DNA from: Roseomonas sp. 18066
GTDB lineage: Bacteria; Pseudomonadota; Alphaproteobacteria; Acetobacterales; Acetobacteraceae
Direction of reading: 5' to 3'
Assembly (NCBI RefSeq): GCF_902706185.1
Contig: NZ_CACSJM010000044.1
Coordinates: 1 to 39,506, forward strand
DNA: 39,506 nucleotides
In this document: positions 7,176 to 14,859 of the stretch, piece after piece
Layout: each line of letters starts with the position of its first letter
Numbering within the stretch: position 1 is the stretch's first letter
The notes under the pieces: model-generated
What the model was told of the DNA's origin: nothing
The model's database searches: none
Seen by the model: only the letters and a program-made list of their open reading frames with translations
Translations under genes and position numbers: made by a program

Positions 7176-9056
7176 TCAGAAGGCCCAGCAGGAGCAGCCG
7201 AGCGCCCCCCAGAAGGCGCCCTTGTCGCTGGAAGGCGCCTCGGCCGCCCAGGCCTGGGCATGGCCATGGCCATGGACGTTGCAGGCGCTGTCGCAGCAGC
7301 GGGACTGCGCCAGGAACTGGCTGGCCCCCTTCTGCGCCCCCCTTTGGGCGGCGCGCTGCTGGTAGCCGCCGAAATGGTTGACCGGCGACCAGTCCGGCAT
7401 GGCCGGCGGCAGCGGCGGCGACAGCCTGGCGAAATCGCCGGCGCCATGGACGATCTTGCCGCCGACGATGGTCAGGTCCGCGGTGATGTCCTGGATCTCG
7501 TCGCCGGGGATGGCGAACAGGTCGCGGTCGAGCACGGCGACATCGGCGAGCTGGCCGACGATCACCTGGCCCTTCTGGCCTTCCATATTGGCGAACCAGG
7601 TGACCTTCTCGGTCAGCATGCGCAGCGCCGTCTCGCGGTCGAGGGTGTTGTGCTCGGGGGTGATGCGCATCCCGCCGACGGTGCGGCCGGTGGCCAGCCA
7701 GTAGAGCGCCACCCAGGGGTTGTAGGAGGCGACGCGTGTCGCATCCGTCCCCGCCGAGACCTTGACGCCCATCTCCAGCATCTTGGCGACGGGGGGCGTC
7801 GCCTCGGCGGCGCGGGCGCCGTAGCGCTCGACGAAATATTCGCCCTGATAGGCCATGCGGTGCTGCACGGCGACGCCGCCGCCCAGGCGCGCGATCCGCT
7901 CCAGCGACTTCTCGGTCACCGTCTCGGCATGGTCGAAGATCCAATGGAGATCGCCGATCGGCATCTCGGCATCGACCTTCTCGAAGACGTCCAGCGCCCG
8001 GCTGATCGTCTGGTCATAGGTCGCGTGCAGCCGCCAGGGCCAGCGGTTCTGCACCAGCACGCGGGCGACCTGCTCCAGGTCCTCCTCCATGCTGGCGGGC
8101 ATGTCCGGGCGCTCGACGCGGAAATCCTCGAAATCGGCGGCGGAATAGACCAGCATCTCGCCGGCGCCGTTCAGGCGGAAATAGTCGTCGCCCTGCTGGT
8201 ACTTGTTCTCCGAGGTCCAGCGGAGGAAATCTTCCTTCTCCTGCTTGGGCTTCTGGGTGAACAGGTTGTAGGCGATGCGCACCGTCAGCTCGCCGTCATC
8301 GGCCAGCTTGCGGATCACGTCGTAATCGTCGGGGTAGTTCTGGTTGCCGCCGCCGGCATCGATGGCGCTGGTGACGCCGAGGCGATTGAGGTCGCGCAGG
8401 AAATGCCGCGTCGAGTTCAGCTGGTAGTCGAAGGGCAGCTTCGGGCCGCGCGCCAGGGTGGCGTAAAGGATGGTGGCGTTCGGCTTGGCCAGCAGCAGCC
8501 CGGTCGGCGTGCCGTCGGGGCCGCGCTGGATCTCGCCCCCCGGCGGGTTGGGGGTGTCCTTGTCGTAGCCGGCGGCGCGGAGTGCGGCGGCGTTCAGCAG
8601 CGCGCGGTCATAGAGATGCAGGATGAAGACCGGCGTCTCGGGGGCGATCGCGTTGATCTCGTCCAGCGTCGGCAGGCGTTTTTCCACGAACTGGTGCTCG
8701 GTGAAGCCGCCGACGATGCGCACCCATTGCGGCGGCGGCGTCACCGCAACCTGGCGCTTCAGCATGGCCATGGCGTCGGCGAGGCTGCGCACCCCGTCCC
8801 AGCGCAGCTCCATGTTGAAGTTCAGCCCGCCGCGGATGACATGCAGGTGGTTGTCGAACAGCCCCGGCACCAGGCGCCGGCCGCCCAGGTCGATGACCTG
8901 CGTGGCCGGCCCGGCGCCGGGCATGATGTCCTTCAGATCGCCGACCGCCGAGAAGCGGCCGGCGGTGATGGCCACCGCCTCGGGCGCGGGGTTGCCGCGG
9001 TCCAGCGTGGTGATCCGGCCATTGTGCAGGATCATGTCGGGCGCGGCATCGGCCAT
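7176..9056 (-). CDS. YtcJ-like amidohydrolase
   Basis: A 626-residue metal-dependent hydrolase of the amidohydrolase_3/YtcJ type. The N-terminal composite domain (ILHNGRITTLDRGNPAPEAVAI) is followed by the metal motif GLFDNHLHVIRGG (HxH), later His residues in DLHWIFDHAETV, and the metal-binding Asp in SAGTDATR. It is cytoplasmic: no signal peptide from the ATG at 9056, which follows a [13 protein letters not shown] ribosome site. The last about 45 residues form a Cys/His-rich tail (CCDSAC, VHGHGHAQAW, GALGCSCWAF) beyond the catalytic barrel. It hydrolyses an amide, imide or ester; the substrate is unknown. It is the central enzyme of the operon. Confidence 0.88.
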   Translation of the reverse strand: MADAAPDMILHNGRITTLDRGNPAPEAVAITAGRFSAVGDLKDIMPGAGPATQVIDLGGRRLVPGLFDNHLHVIRGGLNFNMELRWDGVRSLADAMAMLKRQVAVTPPPQWVRIVGGFTEHQFVEKRLPTLDEINAIAPETPVFILHLYDRALLNAAALRAAGYDKDTPNPPGGEIQRGPDGTPTGLLLAKPNATILYATLARGPKLPFDYQLNSTRHFLRDLNRLGVTSAIDAGGGNQNYPDDYDVIRKLADDGELTVRIAYNLFTQKPKQEKEDFLRWTSENKYQQGDDYFRLNGAGEMLVYSAADFEDFRVERPDMPASMEEDLEQVARVLVQNRWPWRLHATYDQTISRALDVFEKVDAEMPIGDLHWIFDHAETVTEKSLERIARLGGGVAVQHRMAYQGEYFVERYGARAAEATPPVAKMLEMGVKVSAGTDATRVASYNPWVALYWLATGRTVGGMRITPEHNTLDRETALRMLTEKVTWFANMEGQKGQVIVGQLADVAVLDRDLFAIPGDEIQDITADLTIVGGKIVHGAGDFARLSPPLPPAMPDWSPVNHFGGYQQRAAQRGAQKGASQFLAQSRCCDSACNVHGHGHAQAWAAEAPSSDKGAFWGALGCSCWAF

Positions 9057-9088
9057 CGTTTTTCCAGTCTTCTTCCGGTAGGGGCAGC

Positions 9089-9349
9089 TCAGGCCTTGTC
9101 CGACGGCGGCGAGGCCGCGCCGGGCAAAGGCCCAAAGACATGCTGGCGGCAATCGGCCTTGACGACGGACAGGCGGATGCCATGCCCCTCCATCAGGTGG
9201 CGGGCCACCGGGATCAGCTGCTCGCCGAGCAGGATCCCGAGCAGCCCGATCAGCGCCACCACCGGCGGCGCCGGCGAGCGCACGCCGAGCAGGCTGTAGA
9301 CGACGCCGACCAGCAGGCCGGCGCCGAGCGCCATCAGATAGATCTTCAT
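9089..9349 (-). CDS. XapX-domain membrane protein (DUF1427)
   Basis: An 86-residue protein with two hydrophobic helices and the XapX signature: MKIYLMALGAGLLVGVVYSLLGVRSPAPPVVALIGLLG. The C-terminal third is soluble and variable. I placed the start at ATG 9349, six bases after a GGAG ribosome site; another in-frame ATG at 9361 is possible. XapX-domain genes have no established function but often sit next to isochorismatase-like hydrolases and amidohydrolases, as here. It lies 32 bases before the amidohydrolase and 34 bases after the isochorismatase-like gene. Confidence 0.85.
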   Translation of the reverse strand: MKIYLMALGAGLLVGVVYSLLGVRSPAPPVVALIGLLGILLGEQLIPVARHLMEGHGIRLSVVKADCRQHVFGPLPGAASPPSDKA

Positions 9350-9383
9350 GCCGATCTCCATGACGGGCGCGCCCGCGAAGGCC

Positions 9384-10037
9384 TCAGCCCTCGTGCGCGT
9401 TGAACATCGTCTTGGCGTAGGTGATGCCGATGCCATAGGCGCCGCCCAGCTTCTTGGCGATGCCGGTGGTCATGTCGTAGGTCTCGGTGCGGGCCCAGTC
9501 GCGCTGCATCTCCAGCAGGTACTGCAGCGCGGTGATCGGCTGCGCGCCGACCTGGATCATGCGCTGCATGGCGCGCTCATGCGCCTCGTCGGAGACGTCG
9601 CCGCAGGCGTCGGCGATGACATAGACCTCGAAGCCCTGGTCAATGGCAGAGAGCGCCGGGCCGACGATGCAGACCGAGGTCCACAGCCCCGACAGCACGA
9701 TGCGCTTCTTGCCGATGCGGTTGATCTCGGCGATCACCGCCGCGTCTTCCCAGGTGTTCATCGAGGTGCGGTCGAGCAGCGCCTGGCCCGGGAAGGCCGC
9801 GGTGATCTCCTCGAACATCGGGCCGGAGAAGGACTTTTCCGCGACCGTGGTCAGGATCGTGGAGGCGCCGAAGCCGGCCGCGGCATGGGCGACGAGGGCC
9901 GCGTTGTTGCGCAGCGTCACCGCGTCGATCGACTTGGTGGCGAAGGACATCTGCGACTGGAAGTCGATCATGATCAGCGTGTGGTCGGTGGGCGTCAGCA
10001 GCTTCGCGCCGGGGGTCGGGGTGGCGGCGAGGGTCAT
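9384..10037 (-). CDS. Isochorismatase-like (YcaC-type) cysteine hydrolase
   Basis: A 217-residue alpha/beta hydrolase of the isochorismatase/YcaC superfamily. The catalytic Asp is D25 (LIMIDFQSQM) and the nucleophile Cys is C123 in SGLWTSVCI, the usual GxxTxxC position; the third (basic) triad member is not clear by eye. Neighbouring family features include AFPGQALLDRTSMNTWED and GFEVYVIADACGDVS. It lacks a signal peptide. It is the first gene of the minus-strand operon, so the promoter should lie in 10038-10210. Members cleave amides, imides or isochorismate-type ethers; YcaC itself has no settled substrate. Pairing with an amidohydrolase suggests two successive hydrolytic steps. Confidence 0.88.
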   Translation of the reverse strand: MTLAATPTPGAKLLTPTDHTLIMIDFQSQMSFATKSIDAVTLRNNAALVAHAAAGFGASTILTTVAEKSFSGPMFEEITAAFPGQALLDRTSMNTWEDAAVIAEINRIGKKRIVLSGLWTSVCIVGPALSAIDQGFEVYVIADACGDVSDEAHERAMQRMIQVGAQPITALQYLLEMQRDWARTETYDMTTGIAKKLGGAYGIGITYAKTMFNAHEG

Positions 10038-10210
10038 GGCGGCGGCTCCGTGGCTTGGGAGGGACAGCGGACCGGTCCCCCCTCATGCTGGGCACCCTAG
10101 CCAGGGGCGGGCAGCGGGGATTGGCCGATGCGGGCGTTTTTGTCCCTGGGCGACATCGCGTGCCAAAGCTTGGCCTTTGCCCGCAACGAAGCAGCGCCTA
10201 TAGCCAGCGG

Positions 10211-10900
10211 ATGGCAGGGTTCGGGCAGATTCGCGGGGCGATGGGGCTGCTGCTGGCGCTGGCGGCCCTGGCCGGCTGCCGCGAGGAGGTGGCCGACCCG
10301 CTGCTGCAGACGCCGCTGGCGGAATGGCGCCGGCTGCAGCTGCCCAGCCAGCTGCTCAAGCCCGGCCAGGGCGGCACGCTGCGGCTGCCGCAGACCACAG
10401 CCATCAGCTGCATCCCGCCCAGCGCCGCCAATGCCTTCGCCAGCTGCGACTTCTTCCTCTACGAGGCCGATGGCCGGCTGGTCCCGGCCGAGGCCAATGC
10501 CGCCGAGCCCTCGCCCGGCCGGCCGGTGCTGCGGGTCAGCATGGTGCTGGAGCCCGAGGCCTATGCGGCGCAGCGGCGGATGACGCGGGCCGATCCGGCG
10601 CGCTGGCCGGCCACCCCGGCGCCGCTGCCGCAGCCGCCGGTGCGCCAGGCGCTGGAAGGGGTCAAGGAGGGGCGGCCCTTCGCTTTGGGCTGCTGGGCGC
10701 GGCCGCCGCATGAGGCGCTGGGCGACTATGCCTGCCGGCTGGCGATCGGCCAGGCGGGGCCGGCCGCGACCCTGGTCGAATTCGCCGCCGAGGCGCCGCC
10801 GGGCGACGGCATGGCCCCCGCCGACCGCGCCCGCCTGCGCCACATTTTTGCGCTGGTCACGGCGGTCGAGGCTTCCTTTCGGGACGAGGGCGACCCTTAG
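10211..10900 (+). CDS. Putative lipoprotein of unknown function
   Basis: A 229-residue protein with a lipoprotein signal: a basic N-terminus, a hydrophobic run LLLALAALAGC and the lipobox Cys near residue 23. The mature part is Pro/Ala-rich with four further cysteines, two in AISCIPPSAANAFASC and two in LGCWARPPHEALGDYACRL, so disulfides are likely in the envelope. I recognise no domain. The start is ATG 10211; ATG 10241 would shorten the signal. It diverges from the isochorismatase-like gene and converges on the LysR gene, with the two stop codons overlapping in TTAG at 10897-10900. Confidence 0.7.
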   Translation: MAGFGQIRGAMGLLLALAALAGCREEVADPLLQTPLAEWRRLQLPSQLLKPGQGGTLRLPQTTAISCIPPSAANAFASCDFFLYEADGRLVPAEANAAEPSPGRPVLRVSMVLEPEAYAAQRRMTRADPARWPATPAPLPQPPVRQALEGVKEGRPFALGCWARPPHEALGDYACRLAIGQAGPAATLVEFAAEAPPGDGMAPADRARLRHIFALVTAVEASFRDEGDP

Positions 10901-11778
10901 AGCCCCATGTGCTCGCGGACGACGGCCACCCAGGCGCGGGCGGCGTCGGACAGCGGCGAATCACGGCGCCAGACCATGCCGGCGCGCCAGCGCAGGTCGG
11001 GCTCGTCGATCAGGGCGGTGGCAAGGCCGAGGCCCGGGCGGCTTTCCAGCATCAGCCGCGGCAGCACCGCGACGCCCAGCCCGGCCGCGGCCAGCGCGAT
11101 GATGAAATCGGCCTGGCCGCTGCGCGCCGCCTCGCGGGGGGCGAAGCCGCGGCGGCGGCAGGCGCTCTCGATCAGGTCGTTCAAGGCGAAACCCTGCTCG
11201 AACAGGATGAAGGCGCTGTCCTGCAGCGCGCCCAGCCGGATCTTCTCGGCCCCCTCCAGCGGGTGGCCGGGGGGCAGCACCGCCATCAGCGGGTCGTCGC
11301 GCACCTCCTGCCAGTGCAGCGCGTCGGGCACCGGATGCAGCGCGATGGCCAGGTCCAGCTGCCCGGCCAGCACCGCCTCCTGCAGCCTTCGGCCGCCCTG
11401 CTCGCTCAGGTCGATGGTGATGCCGGGGAAGCGGGCGCGGAAGGCGGCGACCAGCGGCGCGAAGAGCACGGCGCTGCCGAAGCTGGGCAGGCCGAGCCGC
11501 AGCCGCCCCTGCAGCAGCCCGCGGCTGGCGGCGATCTCGGCCAGCATGGCCTCGCGCTGCTCCAGCATCGCCGTCGCATGGCGCAGCACCACGGCGCCCA
11601 GGCTGGTCAGCGCCACGCCCTGGCCCAGCCGGATCAGAAGCGGCCCGCCCAGTTCCTCCTCCAGCTGGCGCACCGCCTTGCTGATGGTGGGCTGGGTGGC
11701 GGCGATGCGGCGGCCGGCGGCGGAGAAGCCGCCCTCCTGCGCCACGGCGGCGAAGGCACGCAGCGCGCGCAGGTCCAT
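10897..11778 (-). CDS. LysR-family transcriptional regulator, probable lrgAB/cidAB regulator
   Basis: A 293-residue LysR-type regulator. The N-terminal winged HTH (residues 1-62) reads LRALRAFAAVAQEGGFSAAGRRI then TQPTISKAVRQLEEELG, as in the family. The remainder is the periplasmic-binding-like effector domain (LRLGLPSFGSAVLFAPLV onwards). The ATG at 11778 is preferred over the TTG just before it. It diverges from an LrgA/LrgB-type pair across an 84-bp gap holding a T-N11-A palindrome, the layout of CidR and its targets. By analogy it may sense a small organic acid, but no effector can be read here. Confidence 0.9.
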   Translation of the reverse strand: MDLRALRAFAAVAQEGGFSAAGRRIAATQPTISKAVRQLEEELGGPLLIRLGQGVALTSLGAVVLRHATAMLEQREAMLAEIAASRGLLQGRLRLGLPSFGSAVLFAPLVAAFRARFPGITIDLSEQGGRRLQEAVLAGQLDLAIALHPVPDALHWQEVRDDPLMAVLPPGHPLEGAEKIRLGALQDSAFILFEQGFALNDLIESACRRRGFAPREAARSGQADFIIALAAAGLGVAVLPRLMLESRPGLGLATALIDEPDLRWRAGMVWRRDSPLSDAARAWVAVVREHMGL

Positions 11779-11790
11779 CAACCTTTTCCT

Positions 11791-11819
11791 ATTCCCAGAT
11801 GGAATGCAGGAAATTCCAT
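11791..11819. promoter_or_regulatory. LysR-type operator between lysR and lrgA
   Basis: ATTCC-CAGAT-GGAAT (11791-11805) is a perfect 5+5+5 palindrome containing the T-N11-A core. ATGGAA (11799-11804) also pairs with TTCCAT (11814-11819), giving a second, overlapping dyad. The spacing fits a recognition site plus adjacent activation site for the divergently encoded LysR protein. Confidence 0.6.
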
Positions 11820-11862
11820 CAATTCATTTCAGGCATACTGCATTGCGGCATAAAACGAAAAT

Positions 11863-12315
11863 ATGTCAGCCACCACGTCCCTTTCTGGCGCTTTTGCAGG
11901 CGATTCCCCCGGATCGCGGCGGATGCCGCGGCTCGGCCGCCTGCTGCGCATGCAATTGCACCGCAGCGCGGCAGCCCAGGTCGCGCTGCTGACCGCGCTG
12001 TGGTGGGGCGCCAGCCAGCTCGGCGCCCTGGCGCGGCTGCCGCTGCCGGGCTCGATCCTGGGCATGCTGCTGCTGCTGGGGCTGGTCGGCGGCGGGGTGC
12101 TGCCGGTGCGCTGGATCCGCCAGGGCGCCTCGCTGCTGCTGGGCCATCTGGTGCTGTTCCTGATCCCGCCGATGCTGGCGCTGATCGAGCATCCGGACCT
12201 GCTCAGCCTGGTCGGGCTGAAGCTGCTGGGCGCCATCCTGCTGGGCACGCTGGTGGTCATGGCCGGCACCGCCAAGGTGATCGACCTCTGCCTGGCCCGC
12301 AGCACCCATGCCTGA
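11863..12315 (+). CDS. lrgA: CidA/LrgA family holin-like protein
   Basis: A 150-residue inner-membrane protein with four hydrophobic segments after a 30-residue basic N-terminus. Family features include ALWWGASQLGALARLPLPGSILGMLLLL, which resembles the LrgA core with its conserved PGSI..M, and LVLFLIPPMLALIEHPDLL. LrgA/CidA proteins are described as holin-like and, with LrgB, as pyruvate or small-acid transport or murein-hydrolase modulators in other bacteria. Its 3' end overlaps lrgB by eight bases. A candidate LysR operator lies 45-70 bases upstream. The choice between the names cidA and lrgA is arbitrary here. Confidence 0.88.
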   Translation: MSATTSLSGAFAGDSPGSRRMPRLGRLLRMQLHRSAAAQVALLTALWWGASQLGALARLPLPGSILGMLLLLGLVGGGVLPVRWIRQGASLLLGHLVLFLIPPMLALIEHPDLLSLVGLKLLGAILLGTLVVMAGTAKVIDLCLARSTHA

Positions 12316-13024
12316 CACGGCCGCGGCGCTGGGCTGGGCGGAGCTCGCGACCAGCGCCGCGGTCTGGAGCGCTGTGACGCTCGGCCTCTATTTCGGCTTC
12401 CGCCGGCTGCACCAGCGCTTCCGCGCCTGGTGGAGCAACCCGCTGCTGGCCACCTGGCTGGGCTGCATGGCGATCGTGCTGGGCTCGGGCAGCGACTATC
12501 GCCACTACCTCTCTGGCACCGGCTGGCTGGCCATGCTGCTGGGCCCGGCGACGGTCGCCTTCGCCCTGCCGGTCTATGAGCAGCGCCATGTCATCCGCCG
12601 CCACTGGAAGGTGCTGCTGATCGGCGTGGTCACCGGCAGCCTGCTGTCGGTCGGCGTCTCCTGGGGGCTGGCCGTGCTGCTGCACCTGTCGCCGGAACTG
12701 CGCGCCAGCCTGCTGCCGCGCTCGATCACCACGCCGCTGGCCATGTCGATCGCCGGCAAGACCGGCGGCATCCCCGGGCTGACCGCCACCTTCACCGCCA
12801 TCACCGGCCTGTTCGGCGCCGCCTGCGGCGGGCTGATGGGGCGGCTGCTGCGGCTGCAGAGCGGCTTCGCCCGCGGCGCGCTCTACGGCATGGGCGCGCA
12901 TGGCGCCGGCGTCGCCCGCGCCTACCAGGTCGGCCGCGAGGAAGGCTCGATCGCCAGCACGGTGATGGTGGTGGCCGGGGTGCTGAACGTGGCTGTCGCC
13001 AGCCTGCTGGTGGCGCTGCTGTAG
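12308..13024 (+). CDS. lrgB: LrgB/CidB family membrane protein
   Basis: A 238-residue polytopic inner-membrane protein of the LrgB family. Visible signatures are the central LGPATVAFALPVYEQRHVIRRHW and the downstream SITTPLAMSIAGKTGGIPGLTA, both typical of the family, and the late GAHGAGVARAYQVGREEGSIA. Length matches LrgB (about 230). It overlaps lrgA by eight bases, so the two are co-translated. The partners are thought to act together at the membrane; the exact activity in this organism is not shown. The gap after it (13025-13203) holds a Pho-box-like site for the next gene. Confidence 0.92.
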   Translation: MPDTAAALGWAELATSAAVWSAVTLGLYFGFRRLHQRFRAWWSNPLLATWLGCMAIVLGSGSDYRHYLSGTGWLAMLLGPATVAFALPVYEQRHVIRRHWKVLLIGVVTGSLLSVGVSWGLAVLLHLSPELRASLLPRSITTPLAMSIAGKTGGIPGLTATFTAITGLFGAACGGLMGRLLRLQSGFARGALYGMGAHGAGVARAYQVGREEGSIASTVMVVAGVLNVAVASLLVALL

Positions 13025-13131
13025 CGAGGTGGCTTGAGGTGGGATCACCGGAAAGCCTGAATCACGCGATCAAACCGGCGGCCGTCGCGCAGCCGTGACC
13101 GGGCCGCGGCGCGGGCGATGACGATTCGACT

Positions 13132-13149
13132 CTGTAACAGTCCTGCAGC
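13132..13149 (+). promoter_or_regulatory. Pho-box-like site upstream of the PstS-like gene
   Basis: CTGTAAC-AGTC-CTGCAGC is an 18-bp 7-4-7 direct repeat. The first half matches the PhoB consensus CTGTMAY at all seven positions, the second at five. It lies 54 bases before the start codon of a PstS-like protein, a logical PhoB target. By-eye match only. Confidence 0.45.
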
Positions 13150-13203
13150 GCTGGCTAGCCTCGGCGTGGCGCCCATCCCGGGCGCCGCGCCGAGGGCTGG
13201 GGC

Positions 13204-14256
13204 ATGTCGTTGCCGCGTGCATCCAGGATCGTCGCTGCTGTGCTGCTGGCGGCCCTCGCCGTGCCGGGGCTCGCCCGCGCCCAGCCGCGCGAGGTGGCGC
13301 TGGTCACCGGCAGCTCCACCGTCTTCCCCTTCAGCCGCGCCGTCGCCGAGGCGGTGGGGCGGGCCGGCGGCGGCCCGCGGGTGCAGGTCGCCAGCACCGG
13401 CACCGTGCATGGCTTCGCGCAATTCTGCCGCAGCGCCGGGCTGGGCGCGCCGGATGTGCAGGACGCCTCGCGCCGCATCACCGCCGGCGAGTTCAGCCTG
13501 TGCCTGCGCAACGGCGTCAACGAGATCATGGAGATTCCGATCGGCTTCGACGGCATCGTCGTCGCCCATCGCCGCGGCCTGCCCTCGCCCGACTTCACCC
13601 TGGCGCAGCTCTGGCTGGGCGTCGCCCGGCAGGTGCCGCAGGGCGGCCGGATGGTGGCCAATCCCTACACGCGCTGGCGGCAGATCTCGCCATCGCTGCC
13701 CGACTGGCCGATCCGGGTGATCGGGCCGCCGCCGAGCTCCGGCACCCGCGACAGCTTCGTCGAGCTGGTGCTGGGCACCGCCTGCGCCGCCGCCCCCGAG
13801 GTGCGCGCCGTGGCTGAATCGGCCGAGCGCGCCCGGCTCTGCACCGCGCTGCGCGAGGACGGCGCCTGGACCGATGCCGGCGAGGACGACCAGGCCATCA
13901 TCCGCCAGATCGTCGAGGGCGCCGACGGGGTGCTGGGCATCTTCGGCTTCAGCTTCCTGGAGGCGGCGCTGGACCGCATCGAGGGCGCCTCGATCGAGGG
14001 CGTCGACGACACCGCCGAGACCATCGCCTCCGGCCGCTATCCGCTGGCGCGGCCGCTCTACCTCTACGTCAAGCGGCCGAACCTCGACCGGGTGCCGGCG
14101 CTGCGCGAGTTCCTGGCCGAATACGCCTCCGAGCGGGCGCTGGGGCGCGAGGGCTACCTGGCGCGGCTCGGCCTGGTGCCGCCCTCGCCGATCCGGCTGC
14201 GGGTGATCCAGGACACGGTGCGCGACCGCACCATCATGCTGCGCCGCCCCGGCTGA
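13204..14256 (+). CDS. Orphan PstS-like phosphate-binding protein
   Basis: A 350-residue secreted substrate-binding protein. A Sec signal (residues 1-26, ending ARAQ) precedes the phosphate-binding signature VTGSSTVFPFSRAVAEAV, then SRRITAGEF, a GFDGIVVA strand typical of PstS-like proteins, and the second anion loop PPSSGTRDSF. These serine-rich loops bind phosphate in PstS. No pstC, pstA or pstB follows, so it is an orphan: it may feed a transporter elsewhere, sense phosphate or bind another oxyanion. A Pho-box-like site upstream supports phosphate-starvation control. Confidence 0.82.
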   Translation: MSLPRASRIVAAVLLAALAVPGLARAQPREVALVTGSSTVFPFSRAVAEAVGRAGGGPRVQVASTGTVHGFAQFCRSAGLGAPDVQDASRRITAGEFSLCLRNGVNEIMEIPIGFDGIVVAHRRGLPSPDFTLAQLWLGVARQVPQGGRMVANPYTRWRQISPSLPDWPIRVIGPPPSSGTRDSFVELVLGTACAAAPEVRAVAESAERARLCTALREDGAWTDAGEDDQAIIRQIVEGADGVLGIFGFSFLEAALDRIEGASIEGVDDTAETIASGRYPLARPLYLYVKRPNLDRVPALREFLAEYASERALGREGYLARLGLVPPSPIRLRVIQDTVRDRTIMLRRPG

Positions 14257-14269
14257 GCCGGCGGGGCCG

Positions 14270-14782
14270 ATGCTGATCGTCTTCTCCGGCCTGCCCGGCG
14301 TCGGCAAGACCACGCTGGCGCGGCGGCTCGCCGCCGAGCGCCGCGCCACCTATCTGCGCATCGACACCATCGAGCAGGCGCTGCGCGATTCCGGCATGCT
14401 GGCCGGCGCGGTCGGCCCGGCCGGCTATGTCGTGGCCTATGCCCTGGCCGAGGCCAATCTGCGCCAGGGCCAGGTGGTGGTGGCCGACGGCGTCAACCCG
14501 CTGCCCGTCACCCGCGCCGCCTGGCGTGGCGTCGCCGCCGCGGCCGGGGTCGCCGCCATCGAGCTGGAGATCACCTGCGGCGACCCGGCCGAGCATCGCC
14601 GCCGGGTCGAGGGCCGGGTCGCCGACATCCCGGGCCATGCCCAGCCGGACTGGGCTTCGGTGCAGCGCCACGACTATGCCGCCTGGGACACGCCGCGGCA
14701 TGGGCTGGACACCGCCGGCCTGCCGCTGGAAGCAGCGATGGCCCGGCTGCGCGCGCTGGTCGACGGGCCGCCGCCGGGTTGA
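14270..14782 (+). CDS. Small P-loop ATPase/kinase-like protein
   Basis: A 170-residue cytoplasmic P-loop protein. The Walker A motif GLPGVGKTT is at residues 7-15, a Walker-B-like strand GQVVVADGVN near 66-75, and a lid-like basic region HRRRVEGRVADIPGH follows. The pattern matches the AAA_33/zeta-toxin-like kinase group that includes gluconate- and adenylylsulfate-kinase relatives. No antitoxin is adjacent, so toxin identity is not supported. It starts 14 bases after the PstS-like gene and precedes fdhD by 77 bases. The phosphate acceptor is unknown. Confidence 0.75.
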   Translation: MLIVFSGLPGVGKTTLARRLAAERRATYLRIDTIEQALRDSGMLAGAVGPAGYVVAYALAEANLRQGQVVVADGVNPLPVTRAAWRGVAAAAGVAAIELEITCGDPAEHRRRVEGRVADIPGHAQPDWASVQRHDYAAWDTPRHGLDTAGLPLEAAMARLRALVDGPPPG

Positions 14783-14859
14783 GCATGGCGCCCCCGAGCA
14801 TGGCGCCGGGTGGCGCCCCGCCCTATCTGTGCCAGGGTCCGGCAGAGGGAGCCCGCGCC

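Noticed and set aside
14270..14782. Zeta-type toxin of a toxin-antitoxin pair
   Set aside because: Only the P-loop resembles zeta toxins. No small antitoxin gene is adjacent and the neighbours are metabolic genes.
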